The notes: generated by a model not told the origin, from the sequence alone. DNA of 53,068 nt from Vulcanimicrobiota bacterium (GCA_027306785.1 DAHUZB010000011.1:1-53068); one strand, 5' to 3'. Positions 17,162 to 25,517 are shown, counted from the stretch's first letter. Translations and numbers: made by a program.

Positions 17162-17890
17162 CTAGCTGGGAAATCCGTCAAGTTCCGCGACGATTCGCGG
17201 CAACACCTCGCTTGCGGGCCCGCGGAGCACGCACGCGACGCGCTCGGAGATGGCGGTCGCCTCCGGGTTGATCTCCGCCACGAAGGCGTCGCGGGCGTAG
17301 CGCGTGGCGAGCGCCGCGGCCGGGTAGACCACCGCACTCGTTCCGACGACCAGGATCACCTCGGCGCGTTCGGCCGCCGCGACCGCCCGGCGCCAGGCCT
17401 CCGGCGGCAGCGGTTCGCCGAACCAGACGATATCGGGGCGCATCCGGCCGCCGCACGTATGCTCGATCTGCTCGAACGGCAAGCCGCTCGCATCGAGCTC
17501 CCGCTCGTAGCCGCAACCGGTGCAGCGCGCGATGCGCAGGCTGCCGTGCAGTTCGAGCAGATTGCGCGTGCCCGCCCGCAGGTGCAGCGAATCGACGTTC
17601 TGCGTGGCGAGCGTGAAATCGAGGTAGCGCGTCTCGAGCTCGGCGAGCGCGCGATGCCCGGCATTCGGCTGCGCGCGGCGATGCGCCGCGTTGCGCTCGT
17701 TGTACCAGGTCCACACCAACTGCGGGTCGCGCTCGAACCCGGCGGGCGACGCGAGCTCTTCGACCCGGTGCGTGCGCCACAGGCCGCCGACGCCGCGAAA
17801 CGTCGGCAGGCCGCTCTCGGCCGAGATGCCCGATCCGGTGAGCACCGTGACCGAGCGCGCCGTTCGTAAACGATCGATCAATTCGCGCAT
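17162..17890 (-). CDS. cobB: Sir2-family NAD-dependent protein deacylase
   Basis: 242 residues, typical bacterial sirtuin length. The NAD-binding motif TGSGISAESGLPTFRG (18-33), TQNVD (96-100) and catalytic His115 (LHGS) are intact. Tyr63 and Arg66 (WYNER) match the Tyr-x-x-Arg pair of SIRT5/CobB-type enzymes that accept succinyl or malonyl groups. The zinc site shows Cys123, Cys126 and Cys146, but the usual third Cys three residues before CGG is Glu143, with His144 next to it. The enzyme removes acyl groups from lysines and makes O-acyl-ADP-ribose. It is divergent from the ECF sigma gene; starts are 96 bases apart. Confidence 0.9.
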   Translation of the reverse strand: MRELIDRLRTARSVTVLTGSGISAESGLPTFRGVGGLWRTHRVEELASPAGFERDPQLVWTWYNERNAAHRRAQPNAGHRALAELETRYLDFTLATQNVDSLHLRAGTRNLLELHGSLRIARCTGCGYERELDASGLPFEQIEHTCGGRMRPDIVWFGEPLPPEAWRRAVAAAERAEVILVVGTSAVVYPAAALATRYARDAFVAEINPEATAISERVACVLRGPASEVLPRIVAELDGFPS

Positions 17891-17986
17891 GCGCGTGCCT
17901 TCGCTTCGAGCGTGCGGGAATCTGCCGCGGCGCTCCGCGCGTTACCTCTTCGAGGGCACGGCGGAATCGGAGCGAAGGGTAGGCCC

Positions 17987-18523
17987 GTGGAGCTTGACGC
18001 CGGAGACCTCATCGCCAAGGTGCGCGCCCGCGATGCGGACGCCTTCGAGGCACTGTACGACGCTTATCATCGTCTCGTCTACGGGGTGGCGATGCGGATG
18101 CTGGGAGATGCTTCGGCCGCTCAAGACGTGACGCAATCGGTATTTTTAAAAGTGTGGAGTTCACCAGATCTCTTTCGCAGCGGAAACTTCTCCGCGTGGA
18201 TCGTCCGCGTGACGCGTAATCGCGCGCTGGACGTCCTGCGATCGCGCAACGCGCATCCCGAAGTCGAACTCCCCGAAGCGCTCCCGGAGACCGACGCGAT
18301 CGAGGACGTCGCCTTCGCGCGGCTCGACGCCGCCGCGGTACGCAACGCGCTCGACGACCTGCCGCCCGAACAGCGGCAGCCGATCGAGCTCGGCTTTTTC
18401 GGCGGCATCACGCACGACGAGATCGCACGCCGTACCGGGATTCCGCTCGGCACGATCAAGACGCGCATCCGAACCGGTCTGCGCAAGCTGCGCTCGTCGC
18501 TGGAAGGTGCGGTGAACGCATGA
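17987..18523 (+). CDS. ECF-type sigma-70 factor
   Basis: 178 residues from the GTG at 17987, chosen because GAAGGGTAGG lies just upstream and residues before it look unlike a sigma N-terminus; the frame opens further, to 17912. Region 2 (about 10-80) contains AFEALYDAYHRLVYGVAMRM and the FLKVW promoter-melting helix; region 4 (about 115-170) contains LPPEQRQPIELGFFGG followed by the HTH ITHDEIARRTGIPLGTIKTR. Together with the overlapping RskA-type gene this is close to the SigK/RskA arrangement (ECF19 type), in which the anti-sigma holds the sigma factor at the membrane until a signal arrives. The last bases form ATGA with the anti-sigma start. Confidence 0.93.
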   Translation: MELDAGDLIAKVRARDADAFEALYDAYHRLVYGVAMRMLGDASAAQDVTQSVFLKVWSSPDLFRSGNFSAWIVRVTRNRALDVLRSRNAHPEVELPEALPETDAIEDVAFARLDAAAVRNALDDLPPEQRQPIELGFFGGITHDEIARRTGIPLGTIKTRIRTGLRKLRSSLEGAVNA

Positions 18524-19242
18524 ACGCCTCGCACGACGCCATGCTCGACGACGTCGCCGTCTACGCGCTCGGCACGATGAGCGCGGCCGACGCGCAGCGC
18601 GTGCGCGAGCATCTGCGCGACTGCGCGGAATGCCGCGCCGAATACGAAGCGCTCGCGCCCGCCGCAGCGTCGCTCGCGCTCGCCGCCGAGGACGCCGCCG
18701 CCGTACCGAGCGAGCTCATGAAGAGCCGCATCATGCGCGAAGTGCGCCGCGAGGCGGCGCCCGCCGCCGATCCGCCGATACGCCGCGCGCGCCCGTGGGC
18801 CGCGTATCTCGTTGCCGCGGCCTGCCTTGCGTTCGCGGTCTATTCGTCGCTCGTCAACCTCTCGCTCGAACGGCAGCTCAAGCAGGTACAGACCGCGAGC
18901 ACGGGCGTGAGCGACACGACGGTCGCCGATCTCACCAACCCGAGCGCGCAGCGATTTCCGGTCAACGGCGGGGTGATCGTGCGCGTGCACGATCGTCTCT
19001 ACCTCGCGATGCACGACATGCCGAAGCCGCCGCAAGGAAAGGTGTATCAGGCCTGGACGCTACCCAAGGGCAGTAAGAAGATGGCGCCCTCGGTCACGTT
19101 CGTCCCGAATGCGAGCGGCGGCGCCGTGGTCGCACTCCCGGTCGATGCACGCATCACGACCGCGGTGGCCGTGAGCGTGGAGCCCGTGGGCGGCAGCCTG
19201 CAGCCGACCAGCAAACCGGTACTCGTCGAACAGTTCGGGTGA
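18520..19242 (+). CDS. membrane anti-sigma factor, RskA type with zinc-finger
   Basis: 240 residues. The cytoplasmic ASD has a ZAS zinc motif H31-x3-C35-x2-C38 (EHLRDCAEC). One TM segment lies at about 92-113. The outside part (120-240) is the anti-sigma-K factor RskA domain (QGKVYQAWTLPKGSK, FVPNASGGAVVALP). It should sequester the upstream sigma factor and release it after intramembrane proteolysis; redox sensing by the zinc cysteines is possible but unproven. Start overlaps the sigma stop (ATGA) and its own stop overlaps the GNAT start, so the three are translationally coupled. Confidence 0.92.
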   Translation: MNASHDAMLDDVAVYALGTMSAADAQRVREHLRDCAECRAEYEALAPAAASLALAAEDAAAVPSELMKSRIMREVRREAAPAADPPIRRARPWAAYLVAAACLAFAVYSSLVNLSLERQLKQVQTASTGVSDTTVADLTNPSAQRFPVNGGVIVRVHDRLYLAMHDMPKPPQGKVYQAWTLPKGSKKMAPSVTFVPNASGGAVVALPVDARITTAVAVSVEPVGGSLQPTSKPVLVEQFG

Positions 19243-20069
19243 TGGCGGTTCGCACCGAGCGCATCTCGCCCGCGCGTGAAGGGGCGGCGCTCGCGTATCT
19301 CGCGGCGTCGCCGTACGAGCACGTCTTCCTCGCCTATGTGGTGCTCTTCGATCTCTCGCCGACGACGCGCGAGGCGATCTACGTGGCGCTCGACGCCGAC
19401 GAGCGCGTCACCGGCGTCGGCTATTTCGGGCGACAGACCGTGCTTGCCGCAAGCGACGACGAGACCGTGGCCGCATTCGCGGAGATCGGCGCACGCTATC
19501 ACGGCGAGCGCATGATCGTCGGACCGCGCGAAACGATCGCCGCGTACTGGAGCCTGGTCGCGCAGTGGCATCCCGCGCCGCGGCTCGTGCGCGATCGCCA
19601 GTACGTGATGATGCTCGATCGCACGACGCTCAAGCCCTACGAACACCGCGTGCTCGCGCGCAAAGCGCGTATCGATGAATGGACCGCCGTCGCCGACAAT
19701 TCGGCGCAGATGATCACGGGCGAACTCGCGTACGATCCGCGACGCTCGTCGCCCGAGTTCACGGCGAACGTGCGCACGATGATCGAGCGCGGCGTGTGGT
19801 GGGTGGGTGAATCGCTCGGGCGGCTCTGCTTCTTCTGCAATATCGGACCGTGGAGCCCGCAGACCGCCCAGCTCCAGGGTATCTGGACGCCGCCCGAGAT
19901 GCGCGGAAAAGGACTCGCGACGGCGGCGCTCGGCGCGGTCTGCGATCGCCTTCTCGGCATGACGCCGACGCTCTCGCTCTACGTCAACGATTTCAACGAG
20001 CGCGCGATCGCGCTCTACGACCGCGTCGGCTTCAGCACCGTCGCGGAGTTCCAGACGATCCTATTTTAG
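19242..20069 (+). CDS. GNAT acetyltransferase with N-terminal DUF4081-like region
   Basis: About 275 residues; ATG at 19242 shares one base with the anti-sigma TGA, and a GTG directly before it is an alternative start. The N-terminal half (about 1-120) resembles DUF4081, and the C-terminal half is a GNAT domain with the acetyl-CoA pyrophosphate loop in PPEMRGKGLATAAL and the late LYVNDFNERAIALYDRVGF motif. GNAT/DUF4081 proteins acetylate small molecules or protein amines; the acceptor is unknown. Its place in the sigma/anti-sigma unit suggests stress-linked expression. Convergent with a small membrane protein, overlapping by 9 bases. Confidence 0.85.
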   Translation: MAVRTERISPAREGAALAYLAASPYEHVFLAYVVLFDLSPTTREAIYVALDADERVTGVGYFGRQTVLAASDDETVAAFAEIGARYHGERMIVGPRETIAAYWSLVAQWHPAPRLVRDRQYVMMLDRTTLKPYEHRVLARKARIDEWTAVADNSAQMITGELAYDPRRSSPEFTANVRTMIERGVWWVGESLGRLCFFCNIGPWSPQTAQLQGIWTPPEMRGKGLATAALGAVCDRLLGMTPTLSLYVNDFNERAIALYDRVGFSTVAEFQTILF

Positions 20070-20234
20070 CCGATCCTCGATCGAGTGCACTCCGCTCTCG
20101 ACGGCGCGTTCGCCGCGCATCAAGAGCCCCACGATCCAGCGGATCGTCGCGTAGACGCCGATGACGGCGAACACGAAGATGATAAAAAACACCCACGCGG
20201 CCGTGGCGGCAAGATGAGCGAGCGTATGTTCCAT
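20061..20234 (-). CDS. small single-span membrane protein (57 aa)
   Basis: A short open frame from ATG at 20234 to TAG at 20061. It encodes 57 residues with one strong hydrophobic segment (TAAWVFFIIFVFAVIGVYAT, about residues 10-29) followed by a basic, then mixed-charge tail ending in EDRLK. The composition looks like a genuine small membrane protein, not an antisense shadow, and it fills the gap between the GNAT and CrtI-like genes. It is divergent from the latter, with 41 bases between starts. No family recognised. Confidence 0.6.
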   Translation of the reverse strand: MEHTLAHLAATAAWVFFIIFVFAVIGVYATIRWIVGLLMRGERAVESGVHSIEDRLK

Positions 20235-20275
20235 AGTGCGGAACCGCTTGGCCGCTCGCGTGGTTCTGACCTGTG

Positions 20276-21727
20276 ATGTCCGGCCTCGACGACGTGCACG
20301 TGATCGGCGGCGGCGTTGCGGGGCTCACCGCGGCGGCGCTGCTCGCGCGCGCCGGAGCGCGCGTTACCGTGTACGAGCACCACAACGTGCCCGGCGGCTG
20401 CGCCGCGTTCTACCAGCGCGACGGCTATCGCTTCGACGTGGGAGCGACCGTGGTCAACGGTTTCGGCGAGCGCGGCATCCATCGCCGCGTCTTCGGCGCG
20501 CTCGGCGTGGAGCTCGCCCCCGATCCCGTCGCTCCGGCGATGGCGGTGCATCTGCCCGATGCGAGCATCACGCGCTACGGCGACGCGCGCTGGATCGCCG
20601 AGCGACGCGCCGCCTTCGGCGACGACGCCGAGCCGTTCTGGCGCGCACAGGAGCGCATCGCCGACCGCGTGTGGAGCTTCGCGGCCGGGCTGCCCGTGCT
20701 GCCCGTCGACCTGCGTAGCGCGGCGCACCTGGCGCGCGTCTTTCGCGCGGAGCATCTGCCGCTGCTCGCGATGCAGGGGCGCAGCATCGCCTCGCTGATC
20801 CCGCGCGACGCATCACGGCGTCTGCGTACGTTTATCGACGTGCAGTTGCTCATCACGGCGCAGGCGCAGGCGCGCGACGTGGATCTCGCCTTCGGCGCGA
20901 CCGCGCTCGATATCGCGCGCGAAGGCACGTACCACTTGCCCGGCGGGATCTCCGACATCGCGACCGCGCTTGCGCGCGCCGTGCGCACGCACGGCGGACG
21001 CATCCGCTACAACACCGACGTCGTGCGCATCCGCACCGGACGCCGCGGCGTCGAGGCGCTCGAACTGCGCGGCGGCGAGCGCATCGCGGCGAACCGCGTG
21101 GTCGCGGCGATTCCGTACGAAAACGTGCTTGGGCTGCTCGGCCGCGAGATACCGTCCGATCTGCGCACGCGTCAGCGCTGGAGCGCGGTAACCGCGTACG
21201 TGGGGGTGGCGCCCGGTGTCGTGCCCGACGACGCGGTGCTGCACCACCAGATCGTCTTCGACGACGCGCTGCCGCTCGGCGAGGGCAACTCCGCATTCGT
21301 CTCGATCTCCGGCGCGGGCGATCGTGCCCGTGCGCGTAACGGCGGGCGCGCGATCACCGTCTCCACGCACACCGATGTCGGCGCATGGGAGACCGCGCGC
21401 GCGAACGGTACGCTCGATGCGCGCAAACGCGAATACGCCGCGCGTCTGCATCGTGCGATCGAGCGCGCGCTCGGCACGCGCGTCTCGCCCGAGATCTTCG
21501 AACTCGGCACGCCGTTTTCGTTCGAGCGCTACACGCTGCGTCATCGCGGTATGGTGGGCGGCACGCCGCAGATGCGCGCAAGCGCGAATCTGCTCGCGCG
21601 CTCGCATCGCACCGGCGTGCGAGGGCTCGTGCTCTGCGGTGACACGGCGTTTCCGGGGCAGAGCACGGTCGGCGTCACGCTCTCGGCGATCAACGCCGCG
21701 CGCGCGCTCGGCGCCGTTACGGTGTGA
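20276..21727 (+). CDS. phytoene desaturase-like (CrtI/CrtISO family) FAD oxidoreductase
   Basis: 483 residues from the ATG at 20276 (a GTG three bases earlier is possible). N-terminal dinucleotide fold VHVIGGGVAGLTAAALLARAG with the family follow-on PGGCAAFYQRDGYRFDVGAT; the C-terminus has the second FAD block GLVLCGDTAFPGQSTVGVTLSA, typical of the CrtI/CrtISO/RetSat group. YHLPGGISDIATAL is the conserved central motif. These enzymes desaturate, isomerise or saturate polyene chains. No phytoene synthase or other carotenoid gene is nearby, so the substrate remains open. Convergent with the DUF302 gene, overlapping 11 bases. Confidence 0.85.
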   Translation: MSGLDDVHVIGGGVAGLTAAALLARAGARVTVYEHHNVPGGCAAFYQRDGYRFDVGATVVNGFGERGIHRRVFGALGVELAPDPVAPAMAVHLPDASITRYGDARWIAERRAAFGDDAEPFWRAQERIADRVWSFAAGLPVLPVDLRSAAHLARVFRAEHLPLLAMQGRSIASLIPRDASRRLRTFIDVQLLITAQAQARDVDLAFGATALDIAREGTYHLPGGISDIATALARAVRTHGGRIRYNTDVVRIRTGRRGVEALELRGGERIAANRVVAAIPYENVLGLLGREIPSDLRTRQRWSAVTAYVGVAPGVVPDDAVLHHQIVFDDALPLGEGNSAFVSISGAGDRARARNGGRAITVSTHTDVGAWETARANGTLDARKREYAARLHRAIERALGTRVSPEIFELGTPFSFERYTLRHRGMVGGTPQMRASANLLARSHRTGVRGLVLCGDTAFPGQSTVGVTLSAINAARALGAVTV

Positions 21728-22118
21728 CGATCTTCTCGATCAGCGTCGCGATCGCGCGATCGATCTGCTCGGCTCGGTCCGTCAGCCCGTTCGCCGCGTA
21801 AGCGTCGCGTAGCGCCGCGAGCGAGCGATACGCCACCTTCGTCGAGCCGTCGTCATCGCGCCAGACCAGAATCTTCAGCGGCAGTTCGAGCGCGAAGAGC
21901 GGCACCGCTTGCATGACCGCCGTGCCCACCTGCGGATTGCCGAAGATGAAGAGCGTCGTCGGCCGCAACGGCAAACCCACGCTGCGCGCCGCGGCGGCCT
22001 GATCGATTTCGGCGAAGATCGTCTGTCCGACCTGACGCAGCATCGTTCGCGTGGCTTCGACCGTATCGGCGAACCCGTGCACGCTCGTGCGCACGATGAT
22101 TCCGTCGCCCTCCTTCAT
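21717..22118 (-). CDS. DUF302 domain protein
   Basis: 133 residues, almost wholly a DUF302 domain: IIVRTSVHGFADTVEATRTM, then FAEIDQAAAARSVG and RPTTLFIFGNPQVGTAVM, which is the family hallmark (a Phe/Gly/Asn/Pro loop after a beta strand). DUF302 proteins are small cytoplasmic or exported domains of unknown function. This one has no signal peptide. Its start overlaps the GMC oxidoreductase stop in ATGA, so it is the last gene of that operon. Confidence 0.88.
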   Translation of the reverse strand: MKEGDGIIVRTSVHGFADTVEATRTMLRQVGQTIFAEIDQAAAARSVGLPLRPTTLFIFGNPQVGTAVMQAVPLFALELPLKILVWRDDDGSTKVAYRSLAALRDAYAANGLTDRAEQIDRAIATLIEKIVTP

Positions 22119-23725
22119 GCGAGCGGCTTCGGCATCGTGCCGGTAAGCGTTTTTGCAAGCAGCGACGCGTTACGCGCGACGATGCCGTAGATCGAGAGCT
22201 GCGGATTCGCGCCGATGCTCGTGGGAAAGGCGGAGCCGTCGAGCACGTAGAGGTTCTCGACCTGATGGTGACGGCCGTCGCCCGCCACGACCGAGCTCGC
22301 CGGATCTCCGCCCATGCCGCACCCGCCCATCACGTGTGCGCTCGTCACGAACGCGCGCAGAATCTCCATCGGGAACGCGTCGATCATCGCACGCGCTTCC
22401 TTTGCCGATGTCGCCGGATGCGCCGCCTCGTGCAGCGGCATCACCTGCGCGGCGCCCGCCGCAAACTGGATATCGGCCATCGTGTGCAGCGACCGGCGCA
22501 AACCGTCCCACACGTAGGGCGTGATCGGATAGTCGAGCAGCGGCGTGCCGTCGCCGCGCAGTCCGACCGTGCCGCCGATGCTCTCGGGGTGGAAGCCGTC
22601 GCGCATGAGCGCGATGATCGCCTGGATCTTGGGGAACTGCGACATGATCGCGGCGTGGGCGCGTCCGAAGCCCGGCGTGACCGTCGCCATCAGCAACGGA
22701 TGGATCGGCGGCACCTCGAGTTTGTAGCCGATCGGTCCGTCGATCGGCTGCGTGTGCAGAAAATGATCGCTGTAGATCGACTGCGGCGCACCGGCAAAAC
22801 CGTCGACCGCGTCGGGCATGATCGCCGCGGAAACCGAGACCGGATGCAGGAAGGTGCGCGTGCCGAGCGTTCCGTGCGGATTGGGCGCGCCGCTGCGCAA
22901 GAGCAGCGCGGGCGTATTGATCGCGCCGCCCGCCGCCACATAGGTTTTTGCGCGCACGCGCACCGTATACGCGCCGGGGGCAAGCCCGCTTGCGTCGAGG
23001 GCGGCGCATTCCAGGTGCTCCACGCGATCGCCGTTGAAGACGAACCGCTGCGCGCGCGCGCGGCTGAGCAGCGTCGCACCGTGCTGCAGCGCCGCCGGAA
23101 TCGTGGTGACGAGCATGCTCTGCTTGGCGTTCGTGGGGCAGCCGGTCCCGCAGTAGCCGAGGTTGTAGCAGCCGCGCACGTTGCGGGGAATCACCGCGGT
23201 CGGCACGCCGATCTTCGCGGCGCCGCGACGCAGCGCGTCGTTGTTCGCGTTCGGCGGCTCGTTCCACGGATGCACGCCCAAACGACGCTCCATCATCGCG
23301 TACCACGGATCGAGATCGGCGCGCGAGTAGTCGTGCAGGCCGAAGTGCTCGCGCCAGTAGTCGAGCGTTTCGGGCGGCGTGCGAAAGCTGCTCGTCCAAT
23401 TCACCGTGGTCGAGCCGCCGACGGCGCGCCCTTGGAGGATCACGATGCCTTTGTCTTTGGTACGGCGTCCCGCCGACTCCTGATAGAGCTGCGGATACGC
23501 TTCGCGCTCGAGCATGTGAAAATCGCTCGAGCTGCGCAGCGGGCCTTCCTCGATCATCAGCACGGAGAGCCCCGCGCGGCTCAAGATCTCCGCGGCGGTG
23601 CCGCCGCCCGCGCCGGTTCCGACGATCGCGACATCGCACTCGAAGGTGCGGTCGGCGGTGAAGGTCGAGGCGTCGTACGCCTTCCAACCGTGGGCGAGTC
23701 CGTCTTTCCAGGGGTCGTGAATCAT
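22115..23725 (-). CDS. GMC-family FAD oxidoreductase
   Basis: 536 residues. FAD-binding motif VAIVGTGAGGGTAAEILSRA (about 32-51), the GMC signature region with GRAVGGSTTVNW, and the C-terminal catalytic block with His (AHVMGGCGMG) and Asn (SIGANPQLS) separated by NLYVLDGSAFPTS. The protein resembles the membrane alcohol/sugar dehydrogenases and long-chain alcohol oxidases that pair with a gluconate-dehydrogenase subunit 3-like partner. The partner gene lies directly upstream, overlapping by ATGA. It has no signal of its own; in related systems the small subunit carries the export signal. A CGTGCPTNAKQSM stretch adds cysteines that could bind metal. Substrate unknown. Confidence 0.9.
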   Translation of the reverse strand: MIHDPWKDGLAHGWKAYDASTFTADRTFECDVAIVGTGAGGGTAAEILSRAGLSVLMIEEGPLRSSSDFHMLEREAYPQLYQESAGRRTKDKGIVILQGRAVGGSTTVNWTSSFRTPPETLDYWREHFGLHDYSRADLDPWYAMMERRLGVHPWNEPPNANNDALRRGAAKIGVPTAVIPRNVRGCYNLGYCGTGCPTNAKQSMLVTTIPAALQHGATLLSRARAQRFVFNGDRVEHLECAALDASGLAPGAYTVRVRAKTYVAAGGAINTPALLLRSGAPNPHGTLGTRTFLHPVSVSAAIMPDAVDGFAGAPQSIYSDHFLHTQPIDGPIGYKLEVPPIHPLLMATVTPGFGRAHAAIMSQFPKIQAIIALMRDGFHPESIGGTVGLRGDGTPLLDYPITPYVWDGLRRSLHTMADIQFAAGAAQVMPLHEAAHPATSAKEARAMIDAFPMEILRAFVTSAHVMGGCGMGGDPASSVVAGDGRHHQVENLYVLDGSAFPTSIGANPQLSIYGIVARNASLLAKTLTGTMPKPLA

Positions 23726-24195
23726 GCGATCCTCGGCGGGCCGGGGTAACCGATCGCGGGCCAGGCGTCGTTTGCGCCGTACCAGCCCGCGTAGACGAGT
23801 TGATGCAAGGCCTGATAGCCGCTGCGAAGCAGCGTCGCGTTGCTGGTGCGCCAGCGTTCGAGAAACGCCGCCACCTCGGGCACCGAGGCGCGCTCCCACG
23901 GGCCCACGCCCGCCACGAACCGCCGCGTGAGCGGAAATTCGAGCAGGCCGAAGAGCTGCGAGACTTCGCCCTGAACGGCGGGCGGAAGCCCGGCGATTGC
24001 GACATCCACGCCCTGCACCGCGCGCGCGAGCGCGGCATCGCGGGCCGGACCGCTCGCGGGAACGACGCCGTCGAGGATCGCCGCCGCGATCGCCCGGATT
24101 GCCGAACCGCGGTCGGCGGGCGCCGCGCATCCGCCGAGCGCGAGGAGCAGCGTGCCGCCTGCACCCGCTTTCAAGAGTTCGCCGCGCGTCATCAT
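23722..24195 (-). CDS. gluconate 2-dehydrogenase subunit 3-like lipoprotein
   Basis: 157 residues from ATG 24195 (ATG 24192 and TTG 24201 also possible). The N-terminus TRGELLKAGAGGTLLLALGGC is a lipoprotein signal with lipobox LGGC, rather than a clear Tat signal. The remainder is helical and fits the Gluconate_2-dh3 family (AIAAAILDGVVPASGPARD; FLERWRTSNATLLRSGYQAL). Such subunits are needed for export and stability of the flavin subunit. It overlaps the GMC gene by 4 bases and follows DUF1003 by 6, so it sits inside the operon. Confidence 0.8.
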   Translation of the reverse strand: MMTRGELLKAGAGGTLLLALGGCAAPADRGSAIRAIAAAILDGVVPASGPARDAALARAVQGVDVAIAGLPPAVQGEVSQLFGLLEFPLTRRFVAGVGPWERASVPEVAAFLERWRTSNATLLRSGYQALHQLVYAGWYGANDAWPAIGYPGPPRIA

Positions 24196-24201
24196 CTGCA
24201 A

Positions 24202-24663
24202 TTATACATCGGTCAAAAGCGTCGCGATCGCTGCTTTGAGATCGCCGACGTCGGCTTGCGTGCGCTCGGCGAGGCGCAGCAGCAACTGCTCCTGCACCTG
24301 CTGGTGGTAGAGCAAGCGCGAGATATGATCGTGATCGCTCTCGGCCCGCAGTTCGGCGTATTCGCTCGACTGCCGCTGCGCGACCGCGATGATGAACATC
24401 ATCACGAGCTGGATCACATTCGAGCACGTGAGCAGAAAGGCGAATGGGTAGGGATCGAGCCGGGTGATCTGCCCGACGATGATCCAGAGCGTCTGCACGA
24501 TGATGACCAGAAAGAGCGCCGCGGGCGCGCCGGTCGCGTCGGAGATGCGCTTGCACAGGCGCTCGACGCCGGAGAGCCGGGCGGCGTTGGCGGCGTTGAC
24601 ATCGGTCACAAGGGGGTGGTCCTCGACCGTTGCCATGCTCGGGAGCGTAACCGTCGTATCCAT
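24202..24663 (-). CDS. DUF1003 membrane protein
   Basis: 153 residues from ATG at 24663 (ATG 24636 is an alternative). Two hydrophobic segments, PAALFLVIIVQTLWIIVGQI and PFAFLLTCSNVIQLVMMFII, separated by RLDPYP, form the DUF1003 core; a long charged helix with VAQRQSSEYAELRAESDHDH follows. The family is broadly distributed with no proven function. It is the first gene of the GMC operon by spacing. The longer open frame to 25041 is antisense to the next gene and was not used. Confidence 0.85.
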   Translation of the reverse strand: MDTTVTLPSMATVEDHPLVTDVNAANAARLSGVERLCKRISDATGAPAALFLVIIVQTLWIIVGQITRLDPYPFAFLLTCSNVIQLVMMFIIAVAQRQSSEYAELRAESDHDHISRLLYHQQVQEQLLLRLAERTQADVGDLKAAIATLLTDV

Positions 24664-24723
24664 GGCCGCAGATTCCGCGTCCGCGCGCGGAATGCCGCTC
24701 GCTCCGGCGAAAGGACTAACAGT

Positions 24724-25431
24724 ATGATCGGCCTCTCGCACATCGCTTTGAACGTGACGCTCTGCAGCGCGATGACGCGCCGCGGCCCCGATACGCCGAT
24801 CGACGTGCGGGTGCGCCTGATCAACCGCATCGACAAGCCCGCCTACGATCACACGTTCCGCATCACGCGCGGCTACGCGGACCAGCGGATGATCGATTTC
24901 AACGCGCCGTTCGGCGTGTACGGGCTCGTGATGTCGTCGAAGCAGTTCGGCTGCAACGGCACCGACTGGCTGATGATTCTCCCCGATCACGATCGCACGA
25001 TCAACGAAACGCTCGTGGACGGTCGCCCGACTGTGACGCATCCCACGCTGATGGTCGGCTCGCTGCCCGCCTCATTTTCGTACGCGAATCCCACGGTCGC
25101 ACTCTTCGATAAGAGCCAGGCCTGCAACACGCCGGTCGGCGATCCGCTACCGCTCAAGACCGTGGTGGAGAACGATCAAAACGCGTTCTACGTGTGGATG
25201 TATCCCGACGCCTCGCTCGCGCCGCACGCGCCGGTGGTCGTGACCGTGCAACTCACCGCCGCCGACGGCGAGAACCACTACGTGCGCCTGAAGGTGCCGT
25301 TCCCCACGCCGTGGCGCGGATTCCCCGAAACGTGGGAGTTCAACATCAGCGAAAACACGATCGACGGCCTCTCGCAGGAAAAGACCGGAACGCTGCTCTG
25401 CCCGCGCATCTACGAAACGAGCGCGGGGTAG
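24724..25431 (+). CDS. hypothetical protein, likely beta-rich
   Basis: 235 residues from the ATG at 24724, preceded by AAAGGA at 24709-24714 region as ribosome site. No signal peptide. Sequence is rich in beta-branched and aromatic residues (VRVRLINRIDKPAYDHTFRI; PHAPVVVTVQLTAADGE), suggesting a beta-sandwich. Four cysteines are spread through it. I recognise no family. It is divergent from the DUF1003 operon (60 bases between starts) and is followed by the AT-rich Fic promoter. Confidence 0.6.
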   Translation: MIGLSHIALNVTLCSAMTRRGPDTPIDVRVRLINRIDKPAYDHTFRITRGYADQRMIDFNAPFGVYGLVMSSKQFGCNGTDWLMILPDHDRTINETLVDGRPTVTHPTLMVGSLPASFSYANPTVALFDKSQACNTPVGDPLPLKTVVENDQNAFYVWMYPDASLAPHAPVVVTVQLTAADGENHYVRLKVPFPTPWRGFPETWEFNISENTIDGLSQEKTGTLLCPRIYETSAG

Positions 25432-25491
25432 CGTTCCGGGGGCTTCAACCCCGCAAAGATCGGCCGGGGGATCGGCCAGATTGCCTGGCAT

Positions 25492-25517
25492 TTTATAGTA
25501 TTTTGCCGTAATATAAA
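25492..25517 (+). promoter_or_regulatory. AT-rich imperfect inverted repeat / promoter of fic gene
   Basis: TTTATAGTA and TAATATAAA form 9-base arms with one mismatch around an 8-base centre, in an AT-rich patch that stands out from its GC-rich surroundings. TAATAT at 25509-25514 could be the -10 box, placing the transcript start within a few bases of the ATG at 25524. Operator and promoter functions are inferred from position only. Confidence 0.4.

Noticed and set aside
25432-25480. Attachment-site copy of the tRNA-Sec 3' end
   Set aside because: No stretch matching the tRNA 3' end was found near the left border of the fic-MDR segment.
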